A stretch of 64,000 bases of DNA from positions 1 to 64,000 of the forward strand of contig PKEX01000014.1 of NCBI GenBank assembly GCA_002919235.1, given 5' to 3'. The notes under the pieces were generated by a model. That model made no database searches and had not been told where the DNA came from. It worked only from the letters and a program-made list of their open reading frames with translations. Every line of letters begins with the position of its first letter. The first letter of the stretch is position 1. This document shows, one piece after another, positions 63,472-64,000 of this stretch. This DNA comes from Clostridia bacterium (GTDB lineage: Bacteria; Bacillota; Limnochordia; DTU080; RSA5). Both the position numbers and the translations under genes were made by a program.

Positions 63472-64000
63472 GTGAGGAAGTTGACTCTCCCGATTTGGCT
63501 TGCCGTCGTGGCGATCCTGGGAGCGGCGGTCCCGGCCGCCGCCGCCATCGGTGTCCCCGCTGCGGGATTCGTCGTCCCGTATCAGAGCTACACGTATGAC
63601 TACTGGGGGCAGCCTGCGCCTGCGCCCCAGGCGTACTTGCCCGTCTCCATCATCCGGGGACGCGATCTGGGCGTCGGCGATCTCCGAAATCCCAACGATC
63701 TCCACGTCAGCGCAAGCGGCCATATTTACATCGCTGATACCGGAAACAACCGGGTCATCGTCCTCGACCCGGAGTGGCGTCTGGTCCGCATCATCAGTGA
63801 GTTTGAAAACGCCGGCGGCACTGACCGCCTCAACGGGCCTCGCGGGCTTTACGTCACCGAAGACGAATCCCTCTATATCGCCGATACCGGCAACGGGCGG
63901 ATCCTTCACTTCGATGCAGAGGGGCGCCTGGTCCGGGTCATCGGGCGGCCGGAATCCGATATCCCGGGGATTATTCCTGCGAACTTCAATTACCGCCCGC
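63472..64000 (+). CDS. Secreted NHL-repeat protein (3' end outside window)
   Basis: GTG 63472 begins a protein with a signal peptide (LPIWLAVVAILGAAVPAAAA). At least two NHL beta-propeller repeats follow, each with the phrase YIADTGN(N/G)R (YIADTGNNRVIVLD, then YIADTGNGRILHFD). The frame is open to the window end, about 176 codons. Such proteins often accompany polysaccharide-binding ABC systems in Bacillota. Its role here is unknown; a surface or scaffold function is a guess. Confidence 0.85.
   Translation, partial: MRKLTLPIWLAVVAILGAAVPAAAAIGVPAAGFVVPYQSYTYDYWGQPAPAPQAYLPVSIIRGRDLGVGDLRNPNDLHVSASGHIYIADTGNNRVIVLDPEWRLVRIISEFENAGGTDRLNGPRGLYVTEDESLYIADTGNGRILHFDAEGRLVRVIGRPESDIPGIIPANFNYRP

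Overview
The window is a high-G+C stretch (judged by eye) of ordinary, densely packed bacterial chromosome. Start codons are often GTG or TTG, ribosome binding sites are strong, and many stop/start codons overlap. A T-box leader, a SleB-type cell-wall hydrolase, YclNOPQ-type iron uptake, KorAB and a ba3-type oxidase suggest a thermophilic or compost-type high-G+C member of the Bacillota (Limnochordia/Symbiobacterium/Thermaerobacter-like); this placement is inference. Two ABC solute-binding proteins (57990-58928 and 62069-63376) have cleavable signal peptides but no lipobox cysteine, which would fit a cell with an outer membrane. I saw no rRNA or tRNA gene, CRISPR array, insertion sequence or prophage.

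Layout. 1-3.4 kb: end of an Aap-type amino-acid ABC operon (J tail, Q, M, P). 3.4-14.4 kb: a DUF420 protein facing a complete menaquinone cluster, menC then tetR-menF-menD-menH-menB-menA-menE plus a hydrolase. The tetR-men block has its own promoter with a perfect 20-bp palindrome at the start site. 14.4-19.8 kb: DoxX-type protein, a sugar-isomerase-like TIM barrel, a three-gene ba3 oxidase (IIa, II, I), and a DUF1861 propeller. 19.8-29.3 kb: glnS, a GDSL hydrolase, korAB behind a promoter whose 17-bp spacer is almost filled by a palindrome, an LpqF-like serine hydrolase, then an ADP-dependent sugar kinase, a FrnE/DsbA protein and SleB. 29.4-35.7 kb: two ABC exporter half-transporters, YceI behind a Pho-box-like direct repeat, a rhodanese and a hypothetical gene. 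35.7-42.2 kb: a degenerate ADP-ribosylglycohydrolase-like protein coupled to an intracellular GH10 xylanase, a Gln/Arg-rich small protein, an MFS carrier, a chemoreceptor and a frameshifted small gene. 42.2-52.4 kb: radical SAM protein, Gdx/SugE exporter, a decayed ABC pair, an SLC13/RCK carrier, a secreted GH10 xylanase, an SDR, RtcB with a zinc-ribbon insertion, and twin alpha/beta hydrolases. 52.6-64 kb: T-box-controlled ilvB, iron-siderophore ABC operon with a DtxR-like box, Rof, a small SFPASDPP protein, a VOC dioxygenase, an Sfp-type PPTase, and the start of a sugar ABC operon with an NHL-repeat protein.

How it fits together. Menaquinone synthesis feeds a quinone chain that ends in the oxygen-reducing ba3 oxidase, and KorAB supplies reduced ferredoxin. 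Xylanases, solute-binding proteins and the ADP-dependent kinase point to growth on plant polysaccharide. The least familiar features are the regulatory dyads (TetR-men, kor spacer palindrome, Pho-like repeat), the degenerate DraG-like protein, the zinc-ribbon RtcB and the bacterial ADP-dependent kinase. I found no single undescribed multi-gene system that I can defend strongly.
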